From Acidovorax sp. Leaf78 (GTDB lineage: Bacteria > Pseudomonadota > Gammaproteobacteria > Burkholderiales > Burkholderiaceae_C), in NCBI RefSeq assembly GCF_001422735.1, contig NZ_LMLZ01000012.1, positions 124,001 through 188,000 of the forward strand: DNA of 64,000 bases. The letters are read 5' to 3'. A program made the position numbers and the translations under genes. Below are positions 8,067 through 17,267 of this stretch, one piece after another. The notes beneath the pieces are model-generated. The model saw nothing but the letters and a program-made list of their open reading frames with translations, searched no databases and had not been told where the DNA came from. Within the stretch, counting starts at the first letter, position 1. Every line of letters begins with the position of its first letter.

Positions 8067-9350
8067 ATGGCTATCGTAGAAGTCAAAGTCCCCCAGCTGT
8101 CCGAATCCGTGGCAGAAGCCACCATGCTGACCTGGAAGAAGAAGGCCGGTGATGCCGTGGCCGTGGACGAAATCCTCATCGAGATCGAAACCGACAAGGT
8201 GGTGCTGGAAGTGCCCGCACCATCCGCCGGCGTGATCACCGAAATCGTCCAGGGCGACGGCGCCACGGTGGTGGCCGACCAGCTCATCGCCAAGATCGAT
8301 ACCGAAGGCAAGGCCGGTGCTGCTGCACCCGCTGCAGCCCCTGCTGCTGCTGCCGCAGCACCTGCCGCTGCCGTGGCAGCAGCCCCAGCCGCTGCTGGCG
8401 GCTCCAAGGGCGACGTGGCGATGCCTGCCGCAGCCAAGCTGCTGGCCGAGAACAACCTGTCCGCATCGGCCGTGGCCGGCACGGGCAAGGATGGCCGCGT
8501 GACCAAGGGCGACGTGCTCGGCGCAGTCGCTGGTGGCGCTGGCGGTACCGCCAAGGCTGCCGTGGCAGCCCCCAGCACGATCCCTACCGGCGTGCCCACC
8601 AAGGCGCTGCCGCAGGTGTCGGCCCCTGCTCCCAAGGAAGACTTGAGCGGTCGCCCTGAGCAGCGTGTGCCCATGAGCCGCCTGCGCGCCCGTGTGGCCG
8701 AGCGTCTGCTGCAATCGCAGTCGACCAACGCCATCCTGACCACGTTCAATGAAGTGAACATGGCCCCCGTGATGGACCTGCGCAAGAAGTTCCAGGACTC
8801 CTTCACGAAGGAACACGGCACCAAGCTGGGCTTCATGTCCTTCTTCGTGAAGGCCGCCGTGCACGCCCTCAAGAAGTACCCCGTGCTGAACGCATCGGTG
8901 GACGGCAACGACATCGTCTACCACGGTTACTTCGACATCGGTATCGCCGTGGGCTCGCCCCGTGGTCTGGTGGTGCCCATCCTGCGCAATGCAGACCAGA
9001 TGAGCTTCGCCGACATCGAAAAGAAGATTGCCGAATTCGGCAAGAAGGCTGGCGAAGGCAAGCTGGGCATTGAAGAGATGACCGGTGGCACGTTCTCTAT
9101 CTCGAACGGCGGCACCTTTGGCTCGATGATGTCCACCCCCATCATCAACCCACCCCAATCCGCCATCCTGGGCGTGCACGCCACCAAGGACCGCGCCATG
9201 GTCGAGAACGGCCAGGTCGTGGTGCGCCCGATGAACTATCTGGCCATGTCCTACGACCACCGCATCATCGACGGCCGCGAAGCCGTGCTGGGCTTGGTGG
9301 CGATGAAGGACGCCCTGGAAGACCCATCGCGCCTGCTCTTCGATATTTGA
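8067..9350 (+). CDS. sucB: Dihydrolipoyllysine succinyltransferase E2
   Basis: E2 core of the 2-oxoglutarate dehydrogenase complex, 427 residues. The lipoyl domain spans 1-75 with lipoyl-lysine K44 in ETDKVVLEV. An Ala/Pro-rich flexible linker covers about 80-112. The peripheral subunit-binding domain ([20 protein letters not shown] to GDVL) is near 115-150, followed by a second linker. The catalytic acyltransferase domain runs from about 190 to the end, with H398 and D402 in [11 protein letters not shown]. It starts 57 bp after sucA. A CCCCCTGAG-family repeat begins a few bases after its stop. Confidence 0.97.
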   Translation: MAIVEVKVPQLSESVAEATMLTWKKKAGDAVAVDEILIEIETDKVVLEVPAPSAGVITEIVQGDGATVVADQLIAKIDTEGKAGAAAPAAAPAAAAAAPAAAVAAAPAAAGGSKGDVAMPAAAKLLAENNLSASAVAGTGKDGRVTKGDVLGAVAGGAGGTAKAAVAAPSTIPTGVPTKALPQVSAPAPKEDLSGRPEQRVPMSRLRARVAERLLQSQSTNAILTTFNEVNMAPVMDLRKKFQDSFTKEHGTKLGFMSFFVKAAVHALKKYPVLNASVDGNDIVYHGYFDIGIAVGSPRGLVVPILRNADQMSFADIEKKIAEFGKKAGEGKLGIEEMTGGTFSISNGGTFGSMMSTPIINPPQSAILGVHATKDRAMVENGQVVVRPMNYLAMSYDHRIIDGREAVLGLVAMKDALEDPSRLLFDI

Positions 9351-9357
9351 GATGCAA

Positions 9358-9475
9358 CCCCCTGAGTCGCTTCGCGCCTTCCCCCTTCTCTCGAATTGCT
9401 GCGCAATTCGGGAAGGGGGACACCGCCAGCGCGGCGGGGCGGCCCTTGCGCGGCGGTCGCTGGTAGGGCGCCGTG
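9358..9475 (+). repeat. CCCCCTGAG-family dispersed repeat, copy 1
   Basis: Begins eight bases after the sucB stop with CCCCCTGAGTCGCTTCGCGC. It contains CGAATTGCTGCGCAATTCG, an inverted repeat bounded by C/G runs, then a GC-rich tail. The same opening is seen at 27609, 39114 and on the minus strand at 57574. It separates sucB from lpdA and may be an mRNA 3'-end structure. Confidence 0.75.
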
Positions 9476-9608
9476 CGTCTCAGAGGCCGTTGGGAGTGGC
9501 GCGTAGCGCCCTTTGAGATGCATCTGATGGACCCACTCGTGCGGCTGGCTTGTGCCAATTCCGCCGGTGGGTTTTTTTCCAATGAACGATTGATTGAGTG
9601 AGACCGAC

Positions 9609-11036
9609 ATGAGCAAACAATTCGACGTGATCGTCATCGGTGGCGGCCCCGGCGGCTACATCGCCGCCATCCGCGCTGCCCAGCTGGGCTTCAACGTGGC
9701 CTGTATCGACGAGTGGAAGAACGAAAAGGGCGGCCCCGCACCGGGCGGCACCTGCACCAACGTGGGCTGCATTCCGTCCAAGGCGCTGCTGCAGTCGTCC
9801 GAGCATTTCGAGCACGCCAACAAGCACTTTGCCGAGCACGGCATCACGGCCAGCGACGTCAAGATGGACGTGGCCAAGATGATCGCCCGCAAGGACACCG
9901 TCGTGAAGCAGAACAACGACGGCATCCTGTACCTGTTCAAGAAGAACAAGGTCAGCTTCTTCCACGGCCGCGGCTCGTTCGTCAAAGCCGCCGAAGGTGG
10001 TTACGAGATCAAGGTGGCAGGCGCCGCTGAAGAGTCCATCACGGGCAAGCAGATCATCATCGCCACCGGCTCCAACGCCCGTGCGCTGCCCGGCACGCCG
10101 TTCGATGAAGAGTTCGTGCTGTCCAACGACGGCGCGCTGCGCGTGGGCGCCGTGCCCAAGAAACTCGGCCTCATCGGCTCGGGCGTGATCGGCCTGGAGA
10201 TGGGTTCGGTGTGGCGTCGCCTGGGTGCTGAAGTGACCATTCTCGAAGGCCTGCCCACGTTCCTGGGTGCGGTGGACGAGCAGATCGCCAAGGAAGCCAA
10301 GAAGGCCTTCGACAAGCAGGGCCTGAAGATCGAGCTCGGTGTGAAGGTCGGCGAGATCAAGACCGGCAAGAAGGGCGTCTCCATCGCCTACACCAACGCC
10401 AAGGGCGAAGCCCTGTCGCTGGACGTGGACAAGCTCATCGTCTCCATCGGCCGCGTGCCCAATACCATCGGCCTGAATACCGAAGCCGTGGGCCTGGCCC
10501 TGGACGAGCGCGGTGCCATCGTCGTCGATGCAGACTGCAAGACCAACCTGCCCGGCGTGTGGGCGGTGGGCGACGTGGTGCGCGGACCGATGCTGGCGCA
10601 CAAGGCCGAAGAAGAAGGCGTTGCCGTGGCCGAGCGCATTGCCGGCCAACACGGCCATGTCAACTTCAACACCGTGCCCTGGGTCATCTACACCAGCCCC
10701 GAGATCGCCTGGGTGGGCCGCACCGAGCAGCAGCTCAAGGCCGACGGCGTCAAGTACAAGGCCGGTACCTTCCCGTTCCTGGCGAACGGCCGCGCACGGG
10801 CGCTGGGCGACACGACCGGCATGGTTAAGATGCTGGCCGATGCCGACACCGATGAAATCCTGGGCGTGCACATCGTGGGCCCACAGGCCAGCGAGCTGAT
10901 CTCCGAAGCCGTGGTGGCCATGGAGTTCAAGGCCAGCAGCGAAGACATCGCACGCATCTGCCACGCACACCCCAGCTTGAGCGAAGCCACCAAGGAAGCG
11001 GCTCTGGCCGTGGACAAGCGTACCCTCAACTTCTGA
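9609..11036 (+). CDS. lpdA: Dihydrolipoyl dehydrogenase E3
   Basis: FAD/NAD-dependent enzyme that reoxidises the lipoyl group of the 2-oxoglutarate dehydrogenase complex. With ATG 9609 it has 475 residues. An FAD-binding GGGPGGY at 11-17 opens the protein. The redox disulphide is C49/C54 ([16 protein letters not shown]). The NAD-binding [13 protein letters not shown] is near 195. The second FAD motif [19 protein letters not shown] follows near 320. The C-terminal acid-base pair is H454 and E459 (HAHPSLSEA). ATG 9609 was chosen over the GTG-type codon five codons upstream because homologues begin MSKQFD. Confidence 0.97.
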   Translation: MSKQFDVIVIGGGPGGYIAAIRAAQLGFNVACIDEWKNEKGGPAPGGTCTNVGCIPSKALLQSSEHFEHANKHFAEHGITASDVKMDVAKMIARKDTVVKQNNDGILYLFKKNKVSFFHGRGSFVKAAEGGYEIKVAGAAEESITGKQIIIATGSNARALPGTPFDEEFVLSNDGALRVGAVPKKLGLIGSGVIGLEMGSVWRRLGAEVTILEGLPTFLGAVDEQIAKEAKKAFDKQGLKIELGVKVGEIKTGKKGVSIAYTNAKGEALSLDVDKLIVSIGRVPNTIGLNTEAVGLALDERGAIVVDADCKTNLPGVWAVGDVVRGPMLAHKAEEEGVAVAERIAGQHGHVNFNTVPWVIYTSPEIAWVGRTEQQLKADGVKYKAGTFPFLANGRARALGDTTGMVKMLADADTDEILGVHIVGPQASELISEAVVAMEFKASSEDIARICHAHPSLSEATKEAALAVDKRTLNF

Positions 11037-11050
11037 TATTTGAATAAAAA

Positions 11051-11104
11051 ACGGCCCTACCGCTTGCCAGGCAAGCGGTAGGCGCTATCAAATTCATAGT
11101 ATCA
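11051..11104 (-). repeat. AAGCGGTAG-family dispersed repeat, copy A
   Basis: CTACCGCTTGCC and GGCAAGCGGTAG form a 12-bp inverted repeat around one base. An A-run lies on one side and CTATCAAATTCATAG on the other. Read on the minus strand it is ACTATGAATTTGATAGCG, the hairpin, then a T-run. Related copies are at 26024, 35138, 35304, 56224 and 63720. It fills the lpdA-zapE gap. Confidence 0.75.
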
Positions 11105-11120
11105 GAGTGGTGCCCATCCC

Positions 11121-12218
11121 GTGACTGTCAAACAGGCTTACCTGGCCGAACTGGCCTCCAAAGGCTACCAAAGCGACCCCGCGCAGTTGCGGGCCGTGGA
11201 TGCGCTGCAGCGCTGCGCCGACGAATGGGCGCAGTACAAGGAGCGGCGTTCCAATGCGCTCAAGAAGCTCATCAACCGGCCGGACATTCCGCGTGGCGTG
11301 TACATGTACGGCGGGGTGGGGCGGGGCAAGAGCTTCCTTATGGAGTGCTTCTTCAACGCCGTGCCCTTGAAGCGCAAGGTGCGCCTGCATTTTCACGAAT
11401 TCATGCGCGAAGTGCACCGTGAGCTGGTGGGCCTGCAGGGCACGGTGAACCCGCTGGATGTGCTGGGCGAGCGCATCGCCAAGCGCTACAAGCTCATCTG
11501 CTTTGATGAGTTCCATGTTGCGGACATCACGGACGCGATGATCCTGCACCGGCTGCTGGTATCGCTGTTCGACAACGGGGTGGGGTTCGTCACCACCTCC
11601 AACTTCATGCCCGACGAGCTTTACCCGGGCGGCCTGCACCGCGACCGCATCCTGCCGGCGATTGCGCTGCTGAACGAGCGGCTGGAAGTGGTCAACGTCG
11701 ACAACGGCACCGACTACCGCCGCCGCACCATGGAGCAGGTCAGGCTCTACCACACGCCCCTCGGGCCCGAGGCCGATGCCGAGATGGGCGAGGCGTTCGA
11801 CAAGCTGGCCGAAGTGCACGACGAAGACCCGCTGCTGCACATCGAGCAGCGGGAGATCCGCGCCCGGCGCAAGGCGGGCGGTGTGGTCTGGTTCGATTTC
11901 AAGACGCTGTGCGGCGGCCCGCGCTCGCAGAACGACTACCTCGAAATCGCCACGCAGTTCCACACCGTGCTGCTCTCGGACGTGCCGTACATGCCCGTGA
12001 GCATGGCGTCGCCTGCGCGGCGCTTCACGTGGCTCGTCGACGTGCTGTATGACCGCCGCGTCAAACTCATCCTGTCGGCCGCCGTGCCGCCTGAGCAGCT
12101 GTACACCGAAGGGCCGTTGGCGCACGAGTTTCCGCGCACCGTGTCGCGGCTCAACGAGATGCAGTCCAAGGAATTCCTGGCGCTGGAGCGCCGCAACGTG
12201 GACACTGGGCTGACATGA
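11121..12218 (+). CDS. zapE: Cell division protein ZapE (AFG1-like ATPase)
   Basis: Cytoplasmic AAA-type ATPase; the E. coli member associates with the Z-ring late in division. The 365 residues carry Walker A GGVGRGKS at 64-71 and Walker B LICFDEFHV near 131-139. The sensor-like TTSNFMPDELY and the family ending near YDRRVKLILSA are present. It starts with GTG at 11121. Its TGA overlaps the next gene's ATG (ATGA at 12215). It sits behind lpdA, as in many Burkholderiales. Confidence 0.93.
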   Translation: MTVKQAYLAELASKGYQSDPAQLRAVDALQRCADEWAQYKERRSNALKKLINRPDIPRGVYMYGGVGRGKSFLMECFFNAVPLKRKVRLHFHEFMREVHRELVGLQGTVNPLDVLGERIAKRYKLICFDEFHVADITDAMILHRLLVSLFDNGVGFVTTSNFMPDELYPGGLHRDRILPAIALLNERLEVVNVDNGTDYRRRTMEQVRLYHTPLGPEADAEMGEAFDKLAEVHDEDPLLHIEQREIRARRKAGGVVWFDFKTLCGGPRSQNDYLEIATQFHTVLLSDVPYMPVSMASPARRFTWLVDVLYDRRVKLILSAAVPPEQLYTEGPLAHEFPRTVSRLNEMQSKEFLALERRNVDTGLT

Positions 12219-12952
12219 AATACCTGGGCCTCTCCCTGGCTGCACTGCTGGCCTGCGCACCCGGCGCCAGCGTGTGGGCGCAATCTGCAGCGGGGACGCC
12301 GGCTCCCGCATTGGCACCTGCCGCCGCCGCATCCGCCCCTGCGTCCGCCGAGGGCCAGAGCAGTGCCCATGCCGCGGCTGCCGCACACCGCAAATCCGAG
12401 CGCGATCGCATTCGCCACGAGCGTGAAGCGGTGAAAGCCCAGCAGGTGAAGGATGAGGCGGCGTGCTACCAGCGCTTCGCAGCGGAGGACTGCCTGAAGG
12501 CCGTGCGGGCGCAGGTGCGCGATGTGGAGACCCGGCTGCGCGCACAGGAAATCGAACTCAACGATGCCGAGCGCAAGGAAAAAGCGGCAGATCGCCGAAA
12601 ATCCATCGAAGAGAAGCAGCGCCCTGTACCGGCCAACACGCCTGCAGGCGCTGGCCCCGATGCCGTGCTGCGCAAGCCGGCAGCCGACCCGCAAGCCACC
12701 AAGGCGCAGCGGGACCATGAGGCAGATGTGCGGGCGCAGCAGCAGCGCAGCAATGTGCAAAAGAACGCCCAGGAACAACAAAGCCGCGCTGCAGAAAACG
12801 CTGTGCGCGCATCACAGGCCCGGGCCAAGCATGCCGAGGCGCTGCGCGCGGCCGAAGAGCGCCGTGCGCGTGTCGAAAAGGCCCAAGCGGATGCAGCAGC
12901 CCAGGGGCGCAAGCCTGCAGCACCGTTGCCGCCCGTACCTGCTGCTCCGTGA
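12215..12952 (+). CDS. Exported Ala/Arg/Glu-rich coiled-coil protein, unknown function
   Basis: 245 residues, not recognised as a named family. A signal peptide runs to about residue 23 (MKYLGLSLAALLACAPGASVWA). An Ala/Pro linker precedes a charged helical body. That body holds a two-cysteine segment (AACYQRFAAEDCLKAVRAQV, near 85-104), then long stretches of Arg, Glu, Gln and Ala suited to coiled coil, and a Pro-rich tail. It overlaps zapE by four bases, so it is translationally coupled. A periplasmic structural or envelope role is a guess. Confidence 0.75.
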   Translation: MKYLGLSLAALLACAPGASVWAQSAAGTPAPALAPAAAASAPASAEGQSSAHAAAAAHRKSERDRIRHEREAVKAQQVKDEAACYQRFAAEDCLKAVRAQVRDVETRLRAQEIELNDAERKEKAADRRKSIEEKQRPVPANTPAGAGPDAVLRKPAADPQATKAQRDHEADVRAQQQRSNVQKNAQEQQSRAAENAVRASQARAKHAEALRAAEERRARVEKAQADAAAQGRKPAAPLPPVPAAP

Positions 12953-13126
12953 ACGGGTCGGACTGCCGGAGTTGGTAGCGATGATGCAGCTGTATGAGCG
13001 CTAATGTAGCTGTATGAGAGCTGATGGAGCGTGCGGGGGCTATACCGTGGCCGCGCCTCATCTGATTCGCGCATGGGGCAGAGCGGCAGGTAACGAGGTC
13101 GCGACCTTGCCGTGCCCACGCGCCCC

Positions 13127-13933
13127 TCAGGGGCGGCCTGCCTCGGCCGGGTGGAGGCGCGGCACCTTCTTTTCTTCCACCAACGCTTCCATCTTCACGA
13201 TCACCAGCGACAGGTTGTCGCCGCCTCCGCGCGCCCGCGAACGGGCCTTCTCGATAAGGAACTCCGTCGCTTCGCGGGGCGAGAGCGAATCGACCACCGA
13301 CCCGAGTTCCGTGGGCGAGAAGTAGTGCCACACGCCGTCGCTGCAGGCCATCAGCGTATCGCCGGGTTGCAGTTGGGGGATCACGTGGGTGGTGATGGGA
13401 GGGTCGCTCTCGGTGCCCAGGCAGCCCACCAGGATGTTCGAGTGGGGGTGGTTGTTGGCTTCGGCCTCGGTGAGTTCACCGCGGTCCACCAGCGCCTGCA
13501 CATAGGAATGGTCGCTGGTTCGAAACACCATGCGCGCACCCTGAAAGTGGTAAATCCGCGAATCGCCCGCATGCACCCAATGGCAGTCCCCGCGGGGGTT
13601 GATGAGGAAGGCCGCGATCGTGCTGTGCGGTTCCTGCTCGGCCGAGATGGCCGTGAGGCGAATGACGATGTGGGCTTCTTCCACCATGCTCTTGAGCATG
13701 GACACCGGGTCGTCCGTGTCGGGCGAGTAGCGCTCGAACAACTGGCGCGCGGTCATCATGACCTGGTCGGATGCCTTGCGCCCGCCGCTGCGGCCACCCA
13801 TGCCGTCGGCGATGACGCCCAGCACGCAGCCGTTGTGCCGTTCGTGCGAGATCAGTGCCACCTGGTCTTGCTGGTACTCCCGGTCGCCCTTGTGGATGCC
13901 GGTGGACGCAATGAGGCGAAAGGCTTTGGTCAT
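13127..13933 (-). CDS. PP2C-family Ser/Thr protein phosphatase
   Basis: Metal-dependent phosphatase that removes phosphate from Ser/Thr of target proteins. The 268 residues contain the family metal and catalytic motifs in order. These are GDREYQQD at 16-23, IADGMGG with D43, HAGDSRIYHF near 120, ACSDGVWHYF near 195 and GGGDNLSLVIV near 238. No membrane or sensor domain is attached. It stands alone, divergent from the helicase gene. The kinase at 29-30 kb is a possible partner, an inference from family only. Confidence 0.92.
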   Translation of the reverse strand: MTKAFRLIASTGIHKGDREYQQDQVALISHERHNGCVLGVIADGMGGRSGGRKASDQVMMTARQLFERYSPDTDDPVSMLKSMVEEAHIVIRLTAISAEQEPHSTIAAFLINPRGDCHWVHAGDSRIYHFQGARMVFRTSDHSYVQALVDRGELTEAEANNHPHSNILVGCLGTESDPPITTHVIPQLQPGDTLMACSDGVWHYFSPTELGSVVDSLSPREATEFLIEKARSRARGGGDNLSLVIVKMEALVEEKKVPRLHPAEAGRP

Positions 13934-14237
13934 GCTGTGGATTGTGTGGGCGCGTGCAGGAACGGCCGTCGCAGAGCGTGGGCCAAACGCTTATTATCTG
14001 CCCGCCTGTGGCATTTTTGCCAACCCATGGCTGCTTTGCCTTGAATCCTCCATTTTTCACGTTCCGCCGGTGGTTCGCTGACCCTCCGGTGTGTATTCGC
14101 TTCGCCGCGTTGTGCGCACTGGCTGAAGCGACAGTGTTCCTCCCCCACCGCCGCCCGCCGCTGAAAGTCGTTGGTCTGCTTGCGTGCGTCCATGCGTTGC
14201 CGCGCGTAGCGGTTGGCGATCTGAAGGAGCCTTGCTG
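13934..14237. other. Divergent intergenic region, phosphatase / helicase
   Basis: 304 bp without a gene. It must hold the promoters of both flanking divergent genes. I see no clear -35/-10 pair. A ribosome-binding GAAGGAGC lies at 14223-14230, eight bases before the helicase ATG. Confidence 0.5.
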
Positions 14238-16289
14238 ATGGCTCTGGCCGACATGGTGCAGGAGGTGTTCGCGCCGTTCGGGGTGCTGGCGCGGGCCGAC
14301 CCGCATTTTCAGCCCCGCGACGGGCAGACCCGCATGGCAGCCGCCGTGGCGAGGACGATGGAGGAGGGCGGTGCGCTGGTGGTCGAGGCCGGCACGGGGG
14401 TGGGCAAGACCTTCGCCTATCTCGTCCCCGCGCTCCTCAGCGGCGAGCGCGTGTTGCTGTCTACCGCCACCAAGGCGCTGCAGGACCAGCTGTTTGCGCG
14501 CGACCTTCCGCTGCTGGCCCAGACCCTTGGTTTGCCGGTGCGCATGGCGCTGCTCAAGGGGCGCGGAAGTTATTTGTGCTTGTACCGGATGGAGCAAGCC
14601 CGTCACGATGCGCTGGGGCAGGAGCGCGGCGTGGCCCGCGTTCTGGCCAAGGTCGAGGAGTGGTCCCGCAGCACGCGCTCGGGCGACCTGTCCGAACTGA
14701 CGGGCCTGGACGACCGTTCGCCCGTGATTCCGCTGGTCACCTCCACCCGCGAGAACTGCCTGGGTTCGCAGTGCCCGCGGTTTCGGGAATGCCACGTGCA
14801 CCTGGCCCGCCGCGAAGCCTTGGCTGCGGACATCGTGGTCATCAACCACCATTTGTTCTTTGCCGACGTAGCGGTGCGCGAGTCCGGTATGGCAGAGCTG
14901 CTGCCTTCGGTGCGTGTGGTCGTGTTTGATGAAGCGCATCAGATCAATGAGACAGGCGTTCAGTTTCTCGGGTTGCAGCTCTCCACCGGGCAGATCACGG
15001 ATTTTGGTCGCGACCTGTTGGCCACGGGCCTGCAGCACGCCCGCGGGCTGGCCGACTGGCAGGGCCTGGCCGCCCATGTGGACCATGCCGCGCGCGATCT
15101 GGTTCTGGTCACGGGGGAGTTGCGTGGTGCGCAGCGGCTGCGGTGGACCGACGAGGCGCCCGAAGGTGTGCGCGAGGCGGGCTGGAGCGCCGCGCTGCAC
15201 CGCGTGGGCCAGGCTTGTGCCGACGCGCAGGAAGCCCTTGACACCGTGAGCGAGATTGCCCCGGATTTTGTGCGCCTGTACGAACGGGGCTCGGAGTTGC
15301 TGGCGCGCCTGGCCCGGTTTGCCGGGCCCGCGCAGACCGACGCCGTGCGCTGGGTCGACACAGGCGGCCAATTGCGGCTGATCGAGTCGCCGCTGGACAT
15401 TGCCGAGGCCATGCGCACGCGGCTGCTGGCGGCGCCGAAAGAGGAATCGGACCCTGATGGATGGCCGGTACCGGCCGAAGAAGCCGGCCCGGGCAGGGCG
15501 TGGATCTTTACCTCGGCCACACTGGGCGACGATGACTTACTCACCTGGTTCACTGAGCGTGCAGGTCTGCAGGACGCGACCATCCTGCGGGTGGCCAGTC
15601 CGTTCGACTACGCGGTGCAGGCGGCGCTGTATGTGCCGCGGCATCTACCGTCCCCGGCGGACCCGGCCCACAGTGGCGCCTTGGCACGCTGGGTGGGCGA
15701 CGCAGCGGAGGTATTGGGCGGCCGCACCCTGGTGCTCACCACCACGCTCAAGGCGCTGCGCACCATCGGCGATGCGCTGACCGCAAGGTGGGGTGCCACC
15801 GGCGCGCTGGAGGTGCTGGTGCAGGGCAACGGGCCCAAGCGCCGCCTGATGGAGCGCTTTCGCGAGGGATCGGACCATGGCCAGCCCGGCTGCATCCTGG
15901 TGGCGTCCGCCACGTTCTGGGAGGGGTTCGACGTGCCCGGCGACGCCTTGCAGCTGGTGGTCATCGATAAACTGCCGTTTCCGCCCCCCGGGGACCCTTT
16001 GGTCGAGGCGCGCACCCAGCGCATCGAAAAATCCGGCGGCAAGGCCTTCAAGGCCTATGCGCTGCCGGAGGCCGCGGTCGCCCTCAAGCAGGGCGCTGGC
16101 CGGTTGATTCGGCGTGAGACCGATCGGGGCATTCTGGTGGTGGGCGACACACGCCTGGTCACCATGGGCTATGGCAAGCGATTGCTGGCTGCGCTGCCAC
16201 CCATGCGGCGGCTGGAATCGGACCAGGAATTCAATGAAGCGCTGGTCGCGCTTACCAGACCTTCCACCACGGATCCGACTTGCCCTTGA
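14238..16289 (+). CDS. ATP-dependent DNA helicase, XPD/DinG family (YoaA type)
   Basis: Superfamily 2 iron-sulphur helicase, 683 residues, acting in DNA repair. Walker A is AGTGVGKT at 51-58. Four cysteines fit the 4Fe-4S ligands: C114 (SYLCLYRM) and C174, C179, C185 (ENCLGSQCPRFREC). The DEAH box is at 231-234. Late motifs are SATFWEGFDVPG and the arginine-finger region KQGAGRLIRRETDRG. ATG 14238 is chosen for its ribosome site and because the sequence before it is not helicase-like. Its 3' end overlaps the convergent bamD gene by 38 bp. Confidence 0.92.
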   Translation: MALADMVQEVFAPFGVLARADPHFQPRDGQTRMAAAVARTMEEGGALVVEAGTGVGKTFAYLVPALLSGERVLLSTATKALQDQLFARDLPLLAQTLGLPVRMALLKGRGSYLCLYRMEQARHDALGQERGVARVLAKVEEWSRSTRSGDLSELTGLDDRSPVIPLVTSTRENCLGSQCPRFRECHVHLARREALAADIVVINHHLFFADVAVRESGMAELLPSVRVVVFDEAHQINETGVQFLGLQLSTGQITDFGRDLLATGLQHARGLADWQGLAAHVDHAARDLVLVTGELRGAQRLRWTDEAPEGVREAGWSAALHRVGQACADAQEALDTVSEIAPDFVRLYERGSELLARLARFAGPAQTDAVRWVDTGGQLRLIESPLDIAEAMRTRLLAAPKEESDPDGWPVPAEEAGPGRAWIFTSATLGDDDLLTWFTERAGLQDATILRVASPFDYAVQAALYVPRHLPSPADPAHSGALARWVGDAAEVLGGRTLVLTTTLKALRTIGDALTARWGATGALEVLVQGNGPKRRLMERFREGSDHGQPGCILVASATFWEGFDVPGDALQLVVIDKLPFPPPGDPLVEARTQRIEKSGGKAFKAYALPEAAVALKQGAGRLIRRETDRGILVVGDTRLVTMGYGKRLLAALPPMRRLESDQEFNEALVALTRPSTTDPTCP

Positions 16290-17049
16290 CATCACCGCGC
16301 AGATAAGCGCTCTGCGGGTACGAGGTGTCCATCACCCGGCGTGCATCGTCGCGCAGCTGGGTCATGCCCAGTGCGTCGTACGACTGGATGAGGATGTACA
16401 GCGCTTCTTCGAGGGCCGGCACGCCCTGGTAGTCGGCCAGGGCCACTTGTGCCCGGCTGATGGCAGCCACATAGGCGCCGCGCTGGAAGTAGTAGCGTGC
16501 CACGTGCACTTCGTACTGGGCCAGAGAGTTCACGATGTAGGTCATGCGCTGGCGTGCGTCCTGCGCGTAACGCGAATCAGGGAACCGCGTGGCCAATTCG
16601 CTGAACGACTCGAACGAATCCTTGGCGGCCTTCTGGTCGCGCTCGGACAGGTCCTGGCGCGAGATGAACGAGAACAGGCCCAGGTTGTCGTTGAAGTTGA
16701 CCAGCCCCTTCAGGTACAGCGCGTAGTCGAGGGCCGGGCTGGCTGGATGCAGCTTCATGAAGCGGTCCAGCGTGGCAATGGCCTGGGCTTTTTCGCCGGC
16801 CTTGTAGTGCGCGTAGGCCTTGTCCAGCTGGGCCTGCTGCGCCAGCGGCGTACCCGCAGCGCGGCCTTCGAGCTTTTCGAGCAGCGGGATCGCCTTGTCG
16901 TAGGCGCCGCTGTTCATTTCATCCTTGGCTTCCGAATGGATGCGGTTGGGGCTCCAGCCGGCCGTCTTGTCGTCGGTGGTGGTGGAGCAGGCTGCCAGCA
17001 GACCAGCGACCAGCAAGGCGGAGACAAGGGGCAGTGGAGCACGCAGCAT
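16252..17049 (-). CDS. bamD: Outer membrane assembly factor BamD
   Basis: Essential lipoprotein of the BAM complex that inserts beta-barrel proteins in the outer membrane. The 265-residue product has a lipoprotein signal ending LLAA with lipidated Cys21. Tandem TPR units follow: YDKAIPLLEKLEGR, AHYKAGEKAQAIATLDRFMKLHP, SFSELATRFPDSRYAQDARQRM and the characteristic HVARYYFQRGAYVAAI. The length matches the family. It is convergent with the helicase (38-bp overlap) and divergent from dnaE across 218 bp. Confidence 0.95.
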   Translation of the reverse strand: MLRAPLPLVSALLVAGLLAACSTTTDDKTAGWSPNRIHSEAKDEMNSGAYDKAIPLLEKLEGRAAGTPLAQQAQLDKAYAHYKAGEKAQAIATLDRFMKLHPASPALDYALYLKGLVNFNDNLGLFSFISRQDLSERDQKAAKDSFESFSELATRFPDSRYAQDARQRMTYIVNSLAQYEVHVARYYFQRGAYVAAISRAQVALADYQGVPALEEALYILIQSYDALGMTQLRDDARRVMDTSYPQSAYLRGDVKGKSDPWWKVW

Positions 17050-17267
17050 CGAAAGAGGCTTTCAGCAAAAAAGAAACAGAGTGTGCCTGGCTGGCCAGAG
17101 CGCTGGCCGCTGTCGCGGCGAGGACTGCCCTGTGCCAGCCGGTCTCGATCCGGCCTGGGGCCTGGGAGGCAAAAGGGCATTGTACTGGGCGCGGCACCAC
17201 CCCCAGATGCGTGGGTATCGCGAGTTTTCTGCCGGGCAGGCCGCCGGACTTTTTACAATGGCCCCCT

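Noticed and set aside
8310-8400. CTG/GCA-rich low-complexity run as a functional microsatellite
   Set aside because: It codes for the Ala/Pro-rich flexible linker of the E2 protein, which explains it fully.
5085-9260. Very long minus-strand open frames opposite sucA and sucB
   Set aside because: Composition is typical antisense shadow, and the plus-strand genes are unambiguous.
17034-17267. N-terminal extension of DnaE by 78 codons
   Set aside because: The conserved PHP start lies at 17268 and the upstream residues are not like any DnaE.
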